From CAWBOY01 sp963790585 (GTDB taxonomy: Bacteria; Planctomycetota; Planctomycetia; Gemmatales; Gemmataceae), in contig CAWBOY010000002.1 in assembly GCA_963790585.1 (NCBI GenBank), positions 372,001 to 436,000 of the forward strand: a stretch of DNA of 64,000 nucleotides, given 5' to 3'. Each line of letters begins with the position of its first letter. The stretch's first letter is position 1. Position numbers and translations under genes: made by a program. The notes below the pieces were generated by a model, which made no database searches, was not told the origin of the DNA, and worked only from the letters and a program-made list of their open reading frames with translations. Positions 27,294 through 36,907 of this stretch are shown here, piece after piece.

Positions 27294-27330
27294 TAAAGAG
27301 ATTCGGAATTCTGCGAAGACACGAGGTTAT

Positions 27331-27394
27331 GGGACGGTCTCCAGACCGTCCCATTGGAGCGGCGGGTACAGTGAAACGGTCAGGAGACCGTTCC
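27331..27394. repeat. Paired hairpins with GGTCTCCAGACC/GGTCAGGAGACC
   Basis: Two hairpins side by side, GGGACGGTCTCCAGACCGTC (27331 on) and GAAACGGTCAGGAGACCGTT (27373 on), that are also partly inverted relative to each other. They lie upstream of bioA. Function unknown; composition suits a dispersed palindrome family. Confidence 0.55.
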
Positions 27395-27429
27395 ACATCT
27401 GCGGTAACTACTGCCTTTTTGTAGACTAA

Positions 27430-27515
27430 ATTTACGGGTGGCACAGACATTCCTGTCTGTGCGGGAACCGACGCCTTTTGCTGCACAGACAGGAATGTCT
27501 GTGCCACCCGTAAAT
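27430..27515. repeat. Nested long palindrome, GCACAGACA family
   Basis: Arms of about 33 bases, starting ATTTACGGGTGGCACAGACA on the left and inverted on the right, surround a short spacer. Each arm contains its own palindrome GCACAGACATTCCTGTCTGT. The element can form a large cruciform or two adjacent hairpins. It sits between bioA and the 3' end of a dehydrogenase gene. Confidence 0.75.
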
Positions 27516-27532
27516 ATAGTCGCGACGGCGCA

Positions 27533-29032
27533 CTACACCTTCTCCGGCACCTCGAAGCCCTTGCGATACTCGCGCGTGAGCATCTGATTGGCTTCTTTGT
27601 CGGTTCCGAAGTTCTCGCGCATCGTATCGATCGATAACTTGCGACCGACCAGATAGTTCATCTCCGAAAGCTCGAGACGATTGTCTTTCAAATGTTCGAC
27701 CATGCGGTCAAAGGTCGCAACGGCTTCCTTATCGTCGCCGAAAGCGTTCGTCGGCTTGTTGAACGGTTGCGGGGTGCCGAGGCGCAGGCTGATGTTGCCG
27801 AGGTGGCAGAGCGCGCTCGACAGGTGGCCTTCGAGGATGTCGGCGTGCAAATCCTGGCGTTGGCGACTGCGCACAGCCTTGATGAAATTGGCGAAATGAT
27901 TCTCGCCGCCCTTGAACTCCTTGATCACCTCGCCATCTTTGTTGAAGACGGTCGCATTGGAATAATCCGTACTCGCTATGATCCCTTCGGTGCCGTACCA
28001 GATATTGCCGACGTGGTTCTTGGGTTTGCCATCGTCGGGGTACTTCTTGGCTGGGAAAGGCGACTTCGACGGCCAACCGCGGACTTCAAAAATCAGCTCG
28101 CAGTCACCGTAGTCAAAGACGCACACCTGCGAATTCGCCGTCACGCCATCATCCGGTTCGTTGTAAAATCGACCGCCGAGGCTCAGGACCGACTTCGGCA
28201 GCTCGTTCTTGTTGAGGCCCCAGCGTGCCTTGTCCATTTCATGGATGCCCTGGTTGCCGAGATCGCCGTTGCCGTAATCCCAGGTCCAGTGCCAATCGTA
28301 ATGCAGCTTCTTCCGCATCATCGGCGTCTGCACTGGAGCGGGGCCACACCAGAGATCGTAGTCGATCGATGCCGGGATCTTGCCGCCTTCGGGTCCGACC
28401 TTGCCAATCGAAGGCCGTAGCTTGTAGCAGATGCCCCGCGCGAGGCTCACTTTGCCGAGCTTGCCGGAGTGCATGTAGGCCATCGCTTCGCGCAGGCCGA
28501 CGCCGCTGCGGCTCTGGGTTCCGGTCTGGCATATGCGGTTGTATTTTCGAGCCGTCTCGACCAGTTGTCGGCCTTCGTGAACATTGTGGCTGACCGGTTT
28601 TTCGCAATATACGTCTTTGCCGTTCTGCAAAGCCCAAATCGCTGCGAGCGAATGCCAGTGGTTCGGCGTGGCGACGGTGACGATGTCGATATCTTTGTCT
28701 TCGACGACTTTGCGCAGGTCTTGTTCGAACTTCGGCTCTTTGCCCTGTCGCTTGGCCACCTGTTTCATGGCGTTCCCGATCACGCCTTTATCAACATCGC
28801 AGATGGTGGTGACGATGCAGCCGTTCTTCTCAGCGAACGCATCGACATGACTCATGCCCCTGCCATTGACGCCGATGACGGCGACGCGCAGTTTATCGTT
28901 GGCCGCGACCTTCGCTTCGGTCTTTGGCTTGTCTTCCGCGGCATTCGCGGTCGACAGGCTACCGGCACTGGCGGCGGCGGCAGCCAATAAAGCCGATTCA
29001 GATAGAAAATCACGTCGATTCAACGGACGCAT
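27533..29032 (-). CDS. Gfo/Idh/MocA family oxidoreductase with Tat-type signal
   Basis: A 499-residue protein. The start MRPLNRRDFLSESALLAA is supported by GGAG upstream and gives a twin-arginine-type signal peptide cut near ANAAED. The dinucleotide domain begins LRVAVIGVNGRGMSHVDAFA, and DVYCEKPVSHNVHEGRQLVE holds the EKP motif. A Gfo/Idh/MocA C-terminal domain follows. These NAD(P)-dependent enzymes act on sugars or cyclitols; planctomycetes have dozens of exported paralogues, with the cofactor carried folded through Tat. The substrate is unknown. A second paralogue lies at 38.4 kb. Confidence 0.88.
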   Translation of the reverse strand: MRPLNRRDFLSESALLAAAAASAGSLSTANAAEDKPKTEAKVAANDKLRVAVIGVNGRGMSHVDAFAEKNGCIVTTICDVDKGVIGNAMKQVAKRQGKEPKFEQDLRKVVEDKDIDIVTVATPNHWHSLAAIWALQNGKDVYCEKPVSHNVHEGRQLVETARKYNRICQTGTQSRSGVGLREAMAYMHSGKLGKVSLARGICYKLRPSIGKVGPEGGKIPASIDYDLWCGPAPVQTPMMRKKLHYDWHWTWDYGNGDLGNQGIHEMDKARWGLNKNELPKSVLSLGGRFYNEPDDGVTANSQVCVFDYGDCELIFEVRGWPSKSPFPAKKYPDDGKPKNHVGNIWYGTEGIIASTDYSNATVFNKDGEVIKEFKGGENHFANFIKAVRSRQRQDLHADILEGHLSSALCHLGNISLRLGTPQPFNKPTNAFGDDKEAVATFDRMVEHLKDNRLELSEMNYLVGRKLSIDTMRENFGTDKEANQMLTREYRKGFEVPEKV

Positions 29033-29203
29033 GGGAGGCTGCTCCTTGTGAAAGAAGGGCGATCGCGAGAGTGTGCTTGGACAGTCTTTTCCCAATGTAA
29101 CCGGATCTAGTGCCAGGTCAAACGAGAAAGAGACGAAATTTGTTGGGATTTATTGAAGGTGTCACCGTCCCGAGGGCATGACGGTTAGAGCTTTCCAGAA
29201 ACG

Positions 29204-29233
29204 GATGAACCCCGGGCCAGGCCGGGGTTCATC
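29204..29233. terminator. Terminator-like hairpin after the Spy-like gene
   Basis: Perfect inversion of GATGAACCCCGGGCCAGGCC around its centre (GATGAACCCCGG ... CCGGGGTTCATC), 36 bases beyond the stop of the minus-strand Spy-like gene and upstream of the dehydrogenase leader. A strong stem, weak T-run. Confidence 0.55.
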
Positions 29234-29269
29234 GTCGTTACAACCCTGCGGTCATTCAGCGAATAACAA

Positions 29270-29989
29270 TCACAGGTCGCGGCGCGGAGCGCGCGGGGCG
29301 TCCGCCTTGTATTCAAACTTCGGACCGGTCATAGCTTCCCAGGTCTTCTTCTGGTCAGCGGTCAGGCTGTCGGTGAACTGCGTCATTGCCTTTTTGGACA
29401 TCGATTGAATCTTCTGCATCGCTTCCTGACGATCACCACCGCCGCCGCGAATGCTTTGCATCAGGGCAGCTCGCTCTTTAGTCACTTCGTCGTTGAGTTC
29501 CTTGAGCGACGACTTCTGCGCGTCTGTGAGCTTGAGTTCTTTCTGAACGTCTTCCGTCGTAAAGGTGGTCAAGCCACCCATCTGAGCGCCGACTTGCAGT
29601 TCGATCTGCTTGAGCCGTTTCGCCTGTTCCGGGGTTACGATTTCTTTGGCGAGTTTGTTTCCGTCTTCGGTCATCTGCTTACGCAACTCCGCTGCCTTTT
29701 CCGCATCGAAGCCGCCCGAAAAGGCCTCGCGCATCTTTTCCATCGCAGCGGTCTGAGCCTTTTCGATCTTATCGGTTTGATCTTTGGTCAGCTTGAGTTC
29801 TTCCTGCACGCCCTTGTTCATGAGCAGCATCAGGCCGGTCGGTGCGCCGCCGAACATGCCCATGCCGCCGCCCTGGAACCCGCCTTTGCCTTTACCCTGG
29901 CCCTTGCCTTGGCCATTGGCCGGGCTGATCGCTATGGCGAACATGACTGCGACAGCAGCGAACATAAGCGAAGTACGAACATTACGCAT
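29270..29989 (-). CDS. Secreted Spy/CpxP-like LTXXQ repeat protein
   Basis: A 239-residue exported helical protein. The signal peptide (LMFAAVAVMFAIAISPANGQ) leads into a Gly/Lys-rich segment GKGQGKGKGGFQGGGMGMFGG, then three LTxxQ motifs: LTKDQTDKIEKAQ, LTDAQKSSLKELN and LTADQKKTWEAMTG. That motif defines Spy/CpxP-type periplasmic proteins, which in enterobacteria act as chaperones and stress regulators. The planctomycete versions are longer and of unknown role. GAGGAG lies about eight bases before ATG. It is probably a single gene ending at a hairpin. Confidence 0.8.
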   Translation of the reverse strand: MRNVRTSLMFAAVAVMFAIAISPANGQGKGQGKGKGGFQGGGMGMFGGAPTGLMLLMNKGVQEELKLTKDQTDKIEKAQTAAMEKMREAFSGGFDAEKAAELRKQMTEDGNKLAKEIVTPEQAKRLKQIELQVGAQMGGLTTFTTEDVQKELKLTDAQKSSLKELNDEVTKERAALMQSIRGGGGDRQEAMQKIQSMSKKAMTQFTDSLTADQKKTWEAMTGPKFEYKADAPRAPRRDL

Positions 29990-30140
29990 AATCTAGCTCC
30001 TCGTGGTGTTTCACAAACAGGCATAGCCGCGCGCACGGAGAGTGGGCAAGCGAGACCTGCACGAAGGAAGGAACCCCGAGGTCTCGCAAGGGTCTCATGA
30101 ATAGGAGCGATAATTCTGAGAAAAGAGGAGATCGAGCTAA

Positions 30141-30314
30141 AAGGCTGTCCGAAAAGTCGCGTCTCCCCTCCGGTCGTGTCGCTGTGCTTACCACCGGCTA
30201 ATTGCGGCGATCCCTTCGGGATCTATTCGGCTGCTTAGTAGCATCCCGGAGGGATGCCCGCAATTAGCCGGTGGTTGAGCGAAGCGACACCACCGGAGGG
30301 GAGACGCGACTTCC
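30141..30314. repeat. Long palindrome family P2, copy 1
   Basis: A 174-base near-palindrome. The outer arms GTCGCGTCTCCCCTCCGG and CCGGAGGGGAGACGCGAC enclose second arms ACCACCGGCTAATTGCGG and CCGCAATTAGCCGGTGGT, and inner hairpins GATCCCTTCGGGATC and GCATCCCGGAGGGATGC. A partly truncated copy lies at 42011-42148. It fills the gap between the Spy-like gene start and the 3' end of the next minus-strand gene. Confidence 0.85.
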
Positions 30315-30353
30315 TCCCTAACCTCTTGGCGGCTGTACTTAGCACGGCATAAT

Positions 30354-31151
30354 TTACGGTCGAATCGTCTTCGGCGGCCCTTCGGCGGTTAGCTTTTCGA
30401 CTTTAATTTTCCAATCGCTGCCGGGCGGCTTCGGTGCGTCAAAGTTGCGGCGGTCGACCGGGGTGCGGTCGTCGATGCGCGGGATGTCCCATGTAGTCTC
30501 ACGGCCGTTGACTTCCTCGAACCACAGCTGGCGCGGATAATAGTTGCGTTTATCGATGACGATCTGGGCTTTGGCGAAATCCGCCCGATCACGCTCCGTG
30601 CGCGGACTGACATCGATAAAAAAGTAATACGCGTCTTCTTTGGACAAGCGCATGTCGTAGCGCTTCTTGGCGTCCTCCGCCTTCATGCCGAACAGAAAGG
30701 ACATGAAGTTGTCATCGGAAATGGCCCCGGGCTTCGGCTTCGGAAGCTCGTGAGCGACGATTTCTTTTATCGCCGGCCGAAACTCATAGAGATACGTGCC
30801 GGTCGACGTGAATTTGTAGCGCAGGTCTTTCTTGCCCTCAGTCTTTGTCTCGAGGTTGGCCAAATTCAAAGACGTCGTCCCTTCGCCAGCTTTCAGGTAC
30901 TGAGCAAAACCTGTGGACTTCATCGTCTGATTGAAGGTCTTGTCTTTTTCGATGCAGGCCAACTCCGCCGTGAGAAACTTGACCCGCGCCATTGAGGCTT
31001 CCCAATTGGCGAGCACTTTATCGAGCACCGGGTTGGGCTTGGCGCCAGGCGGCGCGGTCGGCTGCGGATTTTGGGTGTTTTGGGGGTTCTGAGCGGCCAC
31101 AAACGTGGCGGCAAGCAGCAGAGCTGCAATGACAAAGCGCAAGGGTCGCAT
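30354..31151 (-). CDS. Secreted protein resembling planctomycete family TIGR03009
   Basis: A 265-residue exported protein with a signal peptide (FVIAALLLAATFVAAQ) and an Asn/Gln/Pro-rich linker (NPQNTQNPQPTAPPGAKPNP). The folded part has VLANWEASMARVKFLTAEL, an acidic-basic LKAGEGTTSLNLANLE region, and a C-terminal YPRQLWFEEVNGRETTWDIP. The layout recalls LolA/LolB-like lipid-binding folds and the planctomycete paralogous family TIGR03009; I name it from memory. A role in outer-membrane lipoprotein handling is possible but unproven. Confidence 0.65.
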   Translation of the reverse strand: MRPLRFVIAALLLAATFVAAQNPQNTQNPQPTAPPGAKPNPVLDKVLANWEASMARVKFLTAELACIEKDKTFNQTMKSTGFAQYLKAGEGTTSLNLANLETKTEGKKDLRYKFTSTGTYLYEFRPAIKEIVAHELPKPKPGAISDDNFMSFLFGMKAEDAKKRYDMRLSKEDAYYFFIDVSPRTERDRADFAKAQIVIDKRNYYPRQLWFEEVNGRETTWDIPRIDDRTPVDRRNFDAPKPPGSDWKIKVEKLTAEGPPKTIRP

Positions 31152-31292
31152 CCTGACTCCTCCTTATATTCCAAGTGCAGTCGGTTTTCCTCGCACCCAT
31201 GCGGGTGGGCCGAGAAAAACGATGCCGCACTCTTGCGCGTTATAACACGCCGTGTCCAGGGCGTGAAGGCGAATGAGCCAAGCGCCCCCTGC

Positions 31293-34034
31293 TCATCCCA
31301 CGACGATATTCACTAGTTTTCCAGGCACTACTATTAGCTTTTTGATCTCCTTGCCAGCGATAAGACCGCGGACGCCGTCGTCTTCAAGGGCTTTCGCTTG
31401 CAGAGCCTCTTTGTCCAGGCCCGCTCCGACCATCAGACGTAGTTTTACTTTGCCGTTGATCTGAACCGGAATCTCGACCTCTTCTTGCCGCAACAAATTC
31501 GGATCGAACCTCGGCCACGGTTCGTAAGCCAGCGTGTCCGGATGGCCAAGGATACGCCAAAGCTCCTCCGCGAGGTGCGGGGCGAACGGCGCGAGCAATA
31601 GTACGAGCGGCTCTAGGGTGCGCCGGGGCTTAACGGTTAGAGGAGTAAGATGATTGGTATACTCCATCATGGCCGAAATCGCGGTGTTGAAGCCCATCGT
31701 ATCCAAATCGTAGGTCACTTTTTGGATCGTCTGATGAAGCCGCCTGAGCGTCTCTTTCTCGGGAGGGACGTCCTGGACGGCCGGCGCCAAGGTTGTCGCT
31801 TCCGCCCGATCCTCGACGAAGAGCCGCCAGACGCGGCCCAGGAAGCGCGATTCGCCCTCGACGCCGCGCATACTCCAGGGTTTGGTTGCCTCAAGTGGGC
31901 CCATGCGCATTTCGTAGAGGCGCAGGCTATCGGCGCCGTATTGATCGACGACCTGATCGGGATTGATGACGTTGCCGCGCGCTTTCGACATCTTGTAGGC
32001 TCGTGCATCGACGCGGATTTCGGCGTTCTCCTTGAGAACAAACGAATCGCCGCGCTTCTCGACCTGGTCCTCGGTGAGTTTGACCGATTTCCAGGAATCG
32101 GGCGTGTCCTTCACGGCTGAAATCCAGGCGCCGTTTTCCTTGAAACCGGTGAACTCCATCTCACCGAGAATCATTCCCTGATTTACCAGCCGGCGAAACG
32201 GCTCGGCCGTGCTGACATGGCCCCGGTCGAATAGCACTTTATGCCAAAAGCGCGAATAGAGCAGGTGCAACACCGCGTGTTCCGCGCCGCCGACGTAGAG
32301 GTTGACGGGCATCCAATACTGTTCCTTTTTCGGATCGCAAAACACCTTATCGTTATGCGGATCGATGTAACGCAGATAATACCAACACGAACCAGCCCAC
32401 TGCGGCATAGTGTTCGTTTTGCGCCGATAGCGTTTGCCATTGCGCGTCACAAAAAGCCAATCGGTCGCCTTGCCTAGCGGCGGCTCCGGCTTGCCGCTCG
32501 GTTTGAAATCATCAAGGGCCGGCAGCGTCAGCGGCAACTCGTCCATCGACAAGGGCTCGATGACACCGGTCGGGTTGCCGGCGGCGTCGAGTTCGTGCAG
32601 AATCGGAAACGGCTCACCCCAGTAGCGCTGGCGGCTAAAAAGCCAATCGCGCAACTTGAAGTTAATGCGCAAGGCGCCGATGCCGCGCTCGGCAAGCCAA
32701 TCGATGATGCGAGCCTTGCAGGTGGCGGTGTCGAGCCCGCTAAATGCCCCCGAATTGCATGCGATCCCTTCTTCGCAATAGGCCTCGGGCAATGTCTCCA
32801 TTGTGCTTGCTGTTTTCGCGAGCCATGCTGCCGTAGGCTGCACAACGATGCGCATCGGCAAGCTGTACTGTTTCGCGAACTCGAAGTCGCGTTCATCGTG
32901 GGCGGGCACGGCCATGATCGCGCCGGTTCCGTAACTCGCCAGGACGTAGTCAGCAAGCCAAATCGGGATCGGCTCTCCCGTCACAGGATTGATGGCATAG
33001 GCGCCTGTGAAAACGCCTGTCTTCTTCTTTGCCAGTTCCGTCCGTTCGAGATCGCTCTTGTGCGCTGCTTGCTCTTGATAGGCTTTGACAGCGGCTTTTT
33101 GGCCTACAGTTGTGATGGCGTCGACGAGGCGATGTTCGGGTGACAGAACCATATAGGTCGCACCGAACAGCGTGTCAGGGCGTGTCGTGAACACGCGGAC
33201 GACGGCGTCCGGCTTGTCTTTGACGCGAAAGTCGACCTCGGCGCCTTCGCTCTTGCCAATCCAGTTACGCTGCATCTCCTTGATCGAGTGGGGCCATTCG
33301 ACCAGGTCGAGATCCTCTAGCAGTCGCTCGGCGTAGTCCGTGATGCGGAGCATCCACTGTTTGAGCGGCATGCGCACAACCGGATGATCGCCGCGCTCCG
33401 ATTTGCCATCGATCACTTCTTCGTTGGCGAGCACCGTGCCGAGCGCCGGACACCAATTGACCGGCACTTCCGCTTGATACACTAAGCGTTTGCTGTCGCG
33501 ATAGGTTCGCATCGCGGCCTCGCCCTGCGAATTGATTTCGCTCGGTATGGGCAATTCCGCGAGCGGCCGACCGCGCTTGGTATCCGTGTCGTACCACGTG
33601 TCAAACAGGGTCAAAAAGATCCACTGCGTCCAGCGGTAATACTTAGGGTCCGTCGTGTCGACTTCGCGATCCCAGTCGTAGCTAAAGCCCAATGATTGAA
33701 TTTGGCGCCGAAACTCGTTGATGTTTTTTTCGGTGGTGACTCTTGGATGCGTACCAGTATTGATTGCGTATTGTTCGGCCGGCAGGCCGAAGGCGTCCCA
33801 GCCCATCGGATGGAGTACGTTGAAGCCGCACATACGGCGGTAGCGGGCGAGAATATCCGTGGCCGTATAGCCTTCCGGATGACCGACGTGCAGCCCCGCG
33901 CCGCTCGGATATGGGAACATGTCGAGAACATAGAACTTCGGCTTATCCGACGTGTCCGGCGTGCGAAAAGTCTTATTTTTCAGCCAATACTGCTGCCAAC
34001 GCGGCTCGATCTCTTTGGGACTGTAGCTCGGCAT
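31293..34034 (-). CDS. leuS: Leucyl-tRNA synthetase
   Basis: A 913-residue class I synthetase that charges tRNA-Leu. The HIGH region appears as [20 protein letters not shown] near residues 39-58, the editing domain follows (a [20 protein letters not shown] block), and the KMSKS loop is [15 protein letters not shown] in the C-terminal third. The zinc/leucine-specific insertion and the C-terminal domain ([18 protein letters not shown]) are also recognisable. The length is slightly above the E. coli enzyme. It reads cleanly with no frame break, unlike several of its neighbours. Confidence 0.97.
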   Translation of the reverse strand: MPSYSPKEIEPRWQQYWLKNKTFRTPDTSDKPKFYVLDMFPYPSGAGLHVGHPEGYTATDILARYRRMCGFNVLHPMGWDAFGLPAEQYAINTGTHPRVTTEKNINEFRRQIQSLGFSYDWDREVDTTDPKYYRWTQWIFLTLFDTWYDTDTKRGRPLAELPIPSEINSQGEAAMRTYRDSKRLVYQAEVPVNWCPALGTVLANEEVIDGKSERGDHPVVRMPLKQWMLRITDYAERLLEDLDLVEWPHSIKEMQRNWIGKSEGAEVDFRVKDKPDAVVRVFTTRPDTLFGATYMVLSPEHRLVDAITTVGQKAAVKAYQEQAAHKSDLERTELAKKKTGVFTGAYAINPVTGEPIPIWLADYVLASYGTGAIMAVPAHDERDFEFAKQYSLPMRIVVQPTAAWLAKTASTMETLPEAYCEEGIACNSGAFSGLDTATCKARIIDWLAERGIGALRINFKLRDWLFSRQRYWGEPFPILHELDAAGNPTGVIEPLSMDELPLTLPALDDFKPSGKPEPPLGKATDWLFVTRNGKRYRRKTNTMPQWAGSCWYYLRYIDPHNDKVFCDPKKEQYWMPVNLYVGGAEHAVLHLLYSRFWHKVLFDRGHVSTAEPFRRLVNQGMILGEMEFTGFKENGAWISAVKDTPDSWKSVKLTEDQVEKRGDSFVLKENAEIRVDARAYKMSKARGNVINPDQVVDQYGADSLRLYEMRMGPLEATKPWSMRGVEGESRFLGRVWRLFVEDRAEATTLAPAVQDVPPEKETLRRLHQTIQKVTYDLDTMGFNTAISAMMEYTNHLTPLTVKPRRTLEPLVLLLAPFAPHLAEELWRILGHPDTLAYEPWPRFDPNLLRQEEVEIPVQINGKVKLRLMVGAGLDKEALQAKALEDDGVRGLIAGKEIKKLIVVPGKLVNIVVG

Positions 34035-34582
34035 ACTCGGCCATCCAGGTCAGGGAACTTTGAATTCGCCGCAACGTCTCGACTGCGTTTAGGTAGGCCT
34101 TTATCCTATGCAAAACGAAATCCCTTGCCCGCAACACTCAGAAGGTGTTCATTAAGCCCCACGCACCGTTTATCGGGGACAATACTACTCTCTTATTTGG
34201 CAAGAGCGGAGCCTGGCACACTCGGAAGACACCCACAAATTACGACGTAAGTCTTTTATTTTTCAAGGGTTAAGATAAGCGTGAATATGTCGATCAACAT
34301 CAGCACGACGACCACCCTTGCCAAAGTGATTTGGCATGGCAAGGGTGGTCTGGCCGAGTGGATGGACTTAATAAACTTCCTCTCAGACACGGCCCGTGAC
34401 GTTTAGGCTCACGATAATGTATTCGCTTGACGGCAGACCCGAATTCTGAGAATTAAACGCTTTCCTTTTCAAGTAAGGCTTGCTAATCTCAAAAAGTCCA
34501 CCCCTCCTATACCCAAAGCTGGGTCTATCAATGGGGCCGCCTTACCTGTGCGTCCAGCCGGCCTATCATCGAGATAAACATA
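34035..34582. other. Divergent intergenic region between leuS and a histidine kinase gene
   Basis: A 548-base region from which leuS and the kinase gene are transcribed outward, so it must hold both promoters. I see one clear palindrome (listed separately) and no convincing ORF or RNA gene. A T-box leader for leuS is not evident. Confidence 0.45.
34311..34349. repeat. Hairpin with CCACCCTTGCCA arms
   Basis: Perfect 13-base arms ACCACCCTTGCCA and TGGCAAGGGTGGT around a 13-base loop that is itself partly palindromic. No second copy was found in this window. Confidence 0.6.
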
Positions 34583-36778
34583 ATGGAAGAAGAACCAAAT
34601 GCATTTGATCTCTCTTTAATCCTTCTACTACTCGCGCTAACGGTGCTGGCCGCCTGGGTCTATTGGGGCGGACCGCCCAATACCTGGCAGCAGCGTGCGC
34701 CGATCGCCGTTCTCTGCAGCGGCTTCCTCGCGGTGAGCTATGGCCAGGTCATGCAAGCCAACAGGGCCAAGCGTCGCGCGCTATTGACGCGCAATGCCGA
34801 AGTCACACGCCAGTCGGCGGTGATTACCAAACACAAGACCGAGCTTCTTCAGCGCGATAATTGGCTCAACATGGCCTTGCGATCGGCCCACATGGCTTGC
34901 TGGGATTGGGATCGCTCGCGAAAGCACTTTTCGTCCACGGACCAGCTCGCGGCGCTCTTTGAGGTGCCGACCGGTACGAAAATCACTTCCTGGGACGACC
35001 TCTTGCCTCGCATTCATCCTCACGACGTGAAAGAAGTCACGGAATCGATCGCGGAGGCGACGGCCGCCAAACCGGATGTCACCGTGAGATATCGTGTCGT
35101 AACGCCGGACGGCGCTGAACGCTGGTTAGAGAACGTCGGCAAGTGGGTCATTGAAGGGAACCAGCCGGTTCGTCTCATGGGCATTACGCGCGACATCACC
35201 GAGCGCAAGAAGATGGAGGAAGAACACGAACAACTCGTGTCCCTGGTTAGAAACAGCAGTGACTTTATTGCCATCGCCAATCTCGATGGGACGATTTTGT
35301 ACGTAAACCCTTCCGGCATGAACCTGCTTGCTTTGGAAGCGACGGATAACGTTGGAAAGCTGCGTATCAACGACATTTTCAAACAAGCGGGCACTGAACT
35401 TTCGGCCGACTTCATTCGCAAATCTTTGTCGGAGACTGGACGCTGGGAAGGCGATGGCGGATTGCAGAACACCCGGTCACGTAAGCTGCTTCCGATCTGG
35501 ATGACGGCGTTCTTCGTTCATCATCCTGGATCGAAGAAGCCGTTTTGCATTGCTTGCGTTGCGCGTGATATGACCGCGCGGCGCGAGATGGAATCACAGT
35601 TGAACCAGGCGCAAAAGATGGAAGCGATCGGCCAGCTCGCCGGCGGTATCGCCCACGATTTCAATAATCTTTTGACGGTTATCCAGGGCTATGCCGAACT
35701 ACTGGGCGTATCTCTGCTGAATGAATCCGCGACGGAAGCCGTCAGCGAAATTCGCAATGCAGCCAGTCGCGCCACCGCATTGACGCGCCAGCTTTTGACC
35801 TTTAGCCGGCAGCAGATGGTGGACCCCGTGCTGCTCAATCTCAACGACGTGCTCAATGGCGTGGAGCGTCTGATCTCTCGCTTGTTAGGCCGGCCTATCG
35901 CAATCGTGAAAAAGCTCAGTCCGACGCTTGGCACCATTCGCGCGGATTCGGGTCAAATGGAGCAGGTTCTCATGAACCTGGCCCTCCATGCCCGCGACGC
36001 GATGCCAACGGGCGGAACCATTACGATTACAACGGAAAATGTCACAATTGATGAGAGCGACAAAGCTCACAAGGCCGGTGGGCGGCCGCGACAAGTCGTG
36101 CGCCTGACTTTTGCTGACACCGGCCGAGGAATGGATGAAGAAACGCGGGCTCGCCTGTTCGAGCCGTTTCAGACGACGAAGCAATCCGGCAAAAGTACAG
36201 GATTAGGACTGGCAACTGTCTTTGCTGTCATCAAACGCTGCGGCGGCTTGATCGAGGTTGCGAGCAAGCCTGGCAAGGGCACCGTTTTTCAGATTGACTT
36301 ACCGCGGCAGGCTGAAGCTCCAGCATCGAACCAACTCAAGCCGACTTGCATTACGACGCTCAACGGTAATGAGACGTTGCTTGTCGTGGAAGATGAAGAT
36401 GCCGTACGCTCTCTCATTTGTTCGGTCCTGCGCACGGAGGGATACCGTGTAATCGCCGCGCCGCGCACCCATGACGGTATGCAATTTATTCTTGGGTTCC
36501 CCGAGCGCATTGATCTACTGCTGACCGACATCGTCATGCCGGAGCTCGACGGGCGCGAGCTCGTGGATCGACTCGTGAAATCGCGACCGGGCGTAAAATG
36601 GCTGTACATTTCAAGCGACACAAACGACAAGGTTGTCCGTGACGGTATGGCTGGCGATCGGCTCAGTTTCCTGGCGAAGCCATTCACACCATCGGACTTA
36701 TTGATCAAGGTGCGCGAGATTCTGGATCGAAAACCGATGCGCGTGAACGGGGTTCAAGCGAGAGAACTGTCGGTTTAA
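34583..36778 (+). CDS. Hybrid sensor histidine kinase (2 TM, PAS-PAS-HisKA-HATPase-REC)
   Basis: A 731-residue membrane-bound sensor. Two membrane segments (about 9-28 and 39-56) are followed by PAS domains near 95-210 (with the PAC end [19 protein letters not shown]) and 215-340. The phospho-acceptor is His358 in [20 protein letters not shown], then comes an ATPase with [16 protein letters not shown] and [21 protein letters not shown]-terminal receiver domain ([16 protein letters not shown]; likely phospho-Asp649 in [12 protein letters not shown]) completes it. No cognate DNA-binding regulator is adjacent, so the output partner is elsewhere. The signal is unknown. Confidence 0.93.
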   Translation: MEEEPNAFDLSLILLLLALTVLAAWVYWGGPPNTWQQRAPIAVLCSGFLAVSYGQVMQANRAKRRALLTRNAEVTRQSAVITKHKTELLQRDNWLNMALRSAHMACWDWDRSRKHFSSTDQLAALFEVPTGTKITSWDDLLPRIHPHDVKEVTESIAEATAAKPDVTVRYRVVTPDGAERWLENVGKWVIEGNQPVRLMGITRDITERKKMEEEHEQLVSLVRNSSDFIAIANLDGTILYVNPSGMNLLALEATDNVGKLRINDIFKQAGTELSADFIRKSLSETGRWEGDGGLQNTRSRKLLPIWMTAFFVHHPGSKKPFCIACVARDMTARREMESQLNQAQKMEAIGQLAGGIAHDFNNLLTVIQGYAELLGVSLLNESATEAVSEIRNAASRATALTRQLLTFSRQQMVDPVLLNLNDVLNGVERLISRLLGRPIAIVKKLSPTLGTIRADSGQMEQVLMNLALHARDAMPTGGTITITTENVTIDESDKAHKAGGRPRQVVRLTFADTGRGMDEETRARLFEPFQTTKQSGKSTGLGLATVFAVIKRCGGLIEVASKPGKGTVFQIDLPRQAEAPASNQLKPTCITTLNGNETLLVVEDEDAVRSLICSVLRTEGYRVIAAPRTHDGMQFILGFPERIDLLLTDIVMPELDGRELVDRLVKSRPGVKWLYISSDTNDKVVRDGMAGDRLSFLAKPFTPSDLLIKVREILDRKPMRVNGVQARELSV

Positions 36779-36790
36779 TTTGCGACTTGT

Positions 36791-36902
36791 TACCGAGCCT
36801 GAAAGCGCAAACGAAGGGGTATGACATTGGCGTAAATGCCCTTTGCTTACGCTTTAGGCTCGGTAATTCAAATGCCCCTTCGCTTACGCTTCAGGCTCGG
36901 TA
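36791..36902. repeat. ACCGAGCCTGAAGCG palindrome family P3, copy 1
   Basis: Three alternating copies of ACCGAGCCTGAAAGCG and its inverse (CGCTTTAGGCTCGGT, CGCTTCAGGCTCGGT) form nested stems between two converging genes. Another member lies at 57473-57541. Likely doubles as a two-way terminator. Confidence 0.75.
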
Positions 36903-36907
36903 GCCGA

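Noticed and set aside
27331..27515. CRISPR array
   Set aside because: The repeats are palindromes in two types without regular spacers.
34035..34582. tRNA or T-box leader near leuS
   Set aside because: No cloverleaf or conserved T-box sequence was recognised; only one plain hairpin is present.
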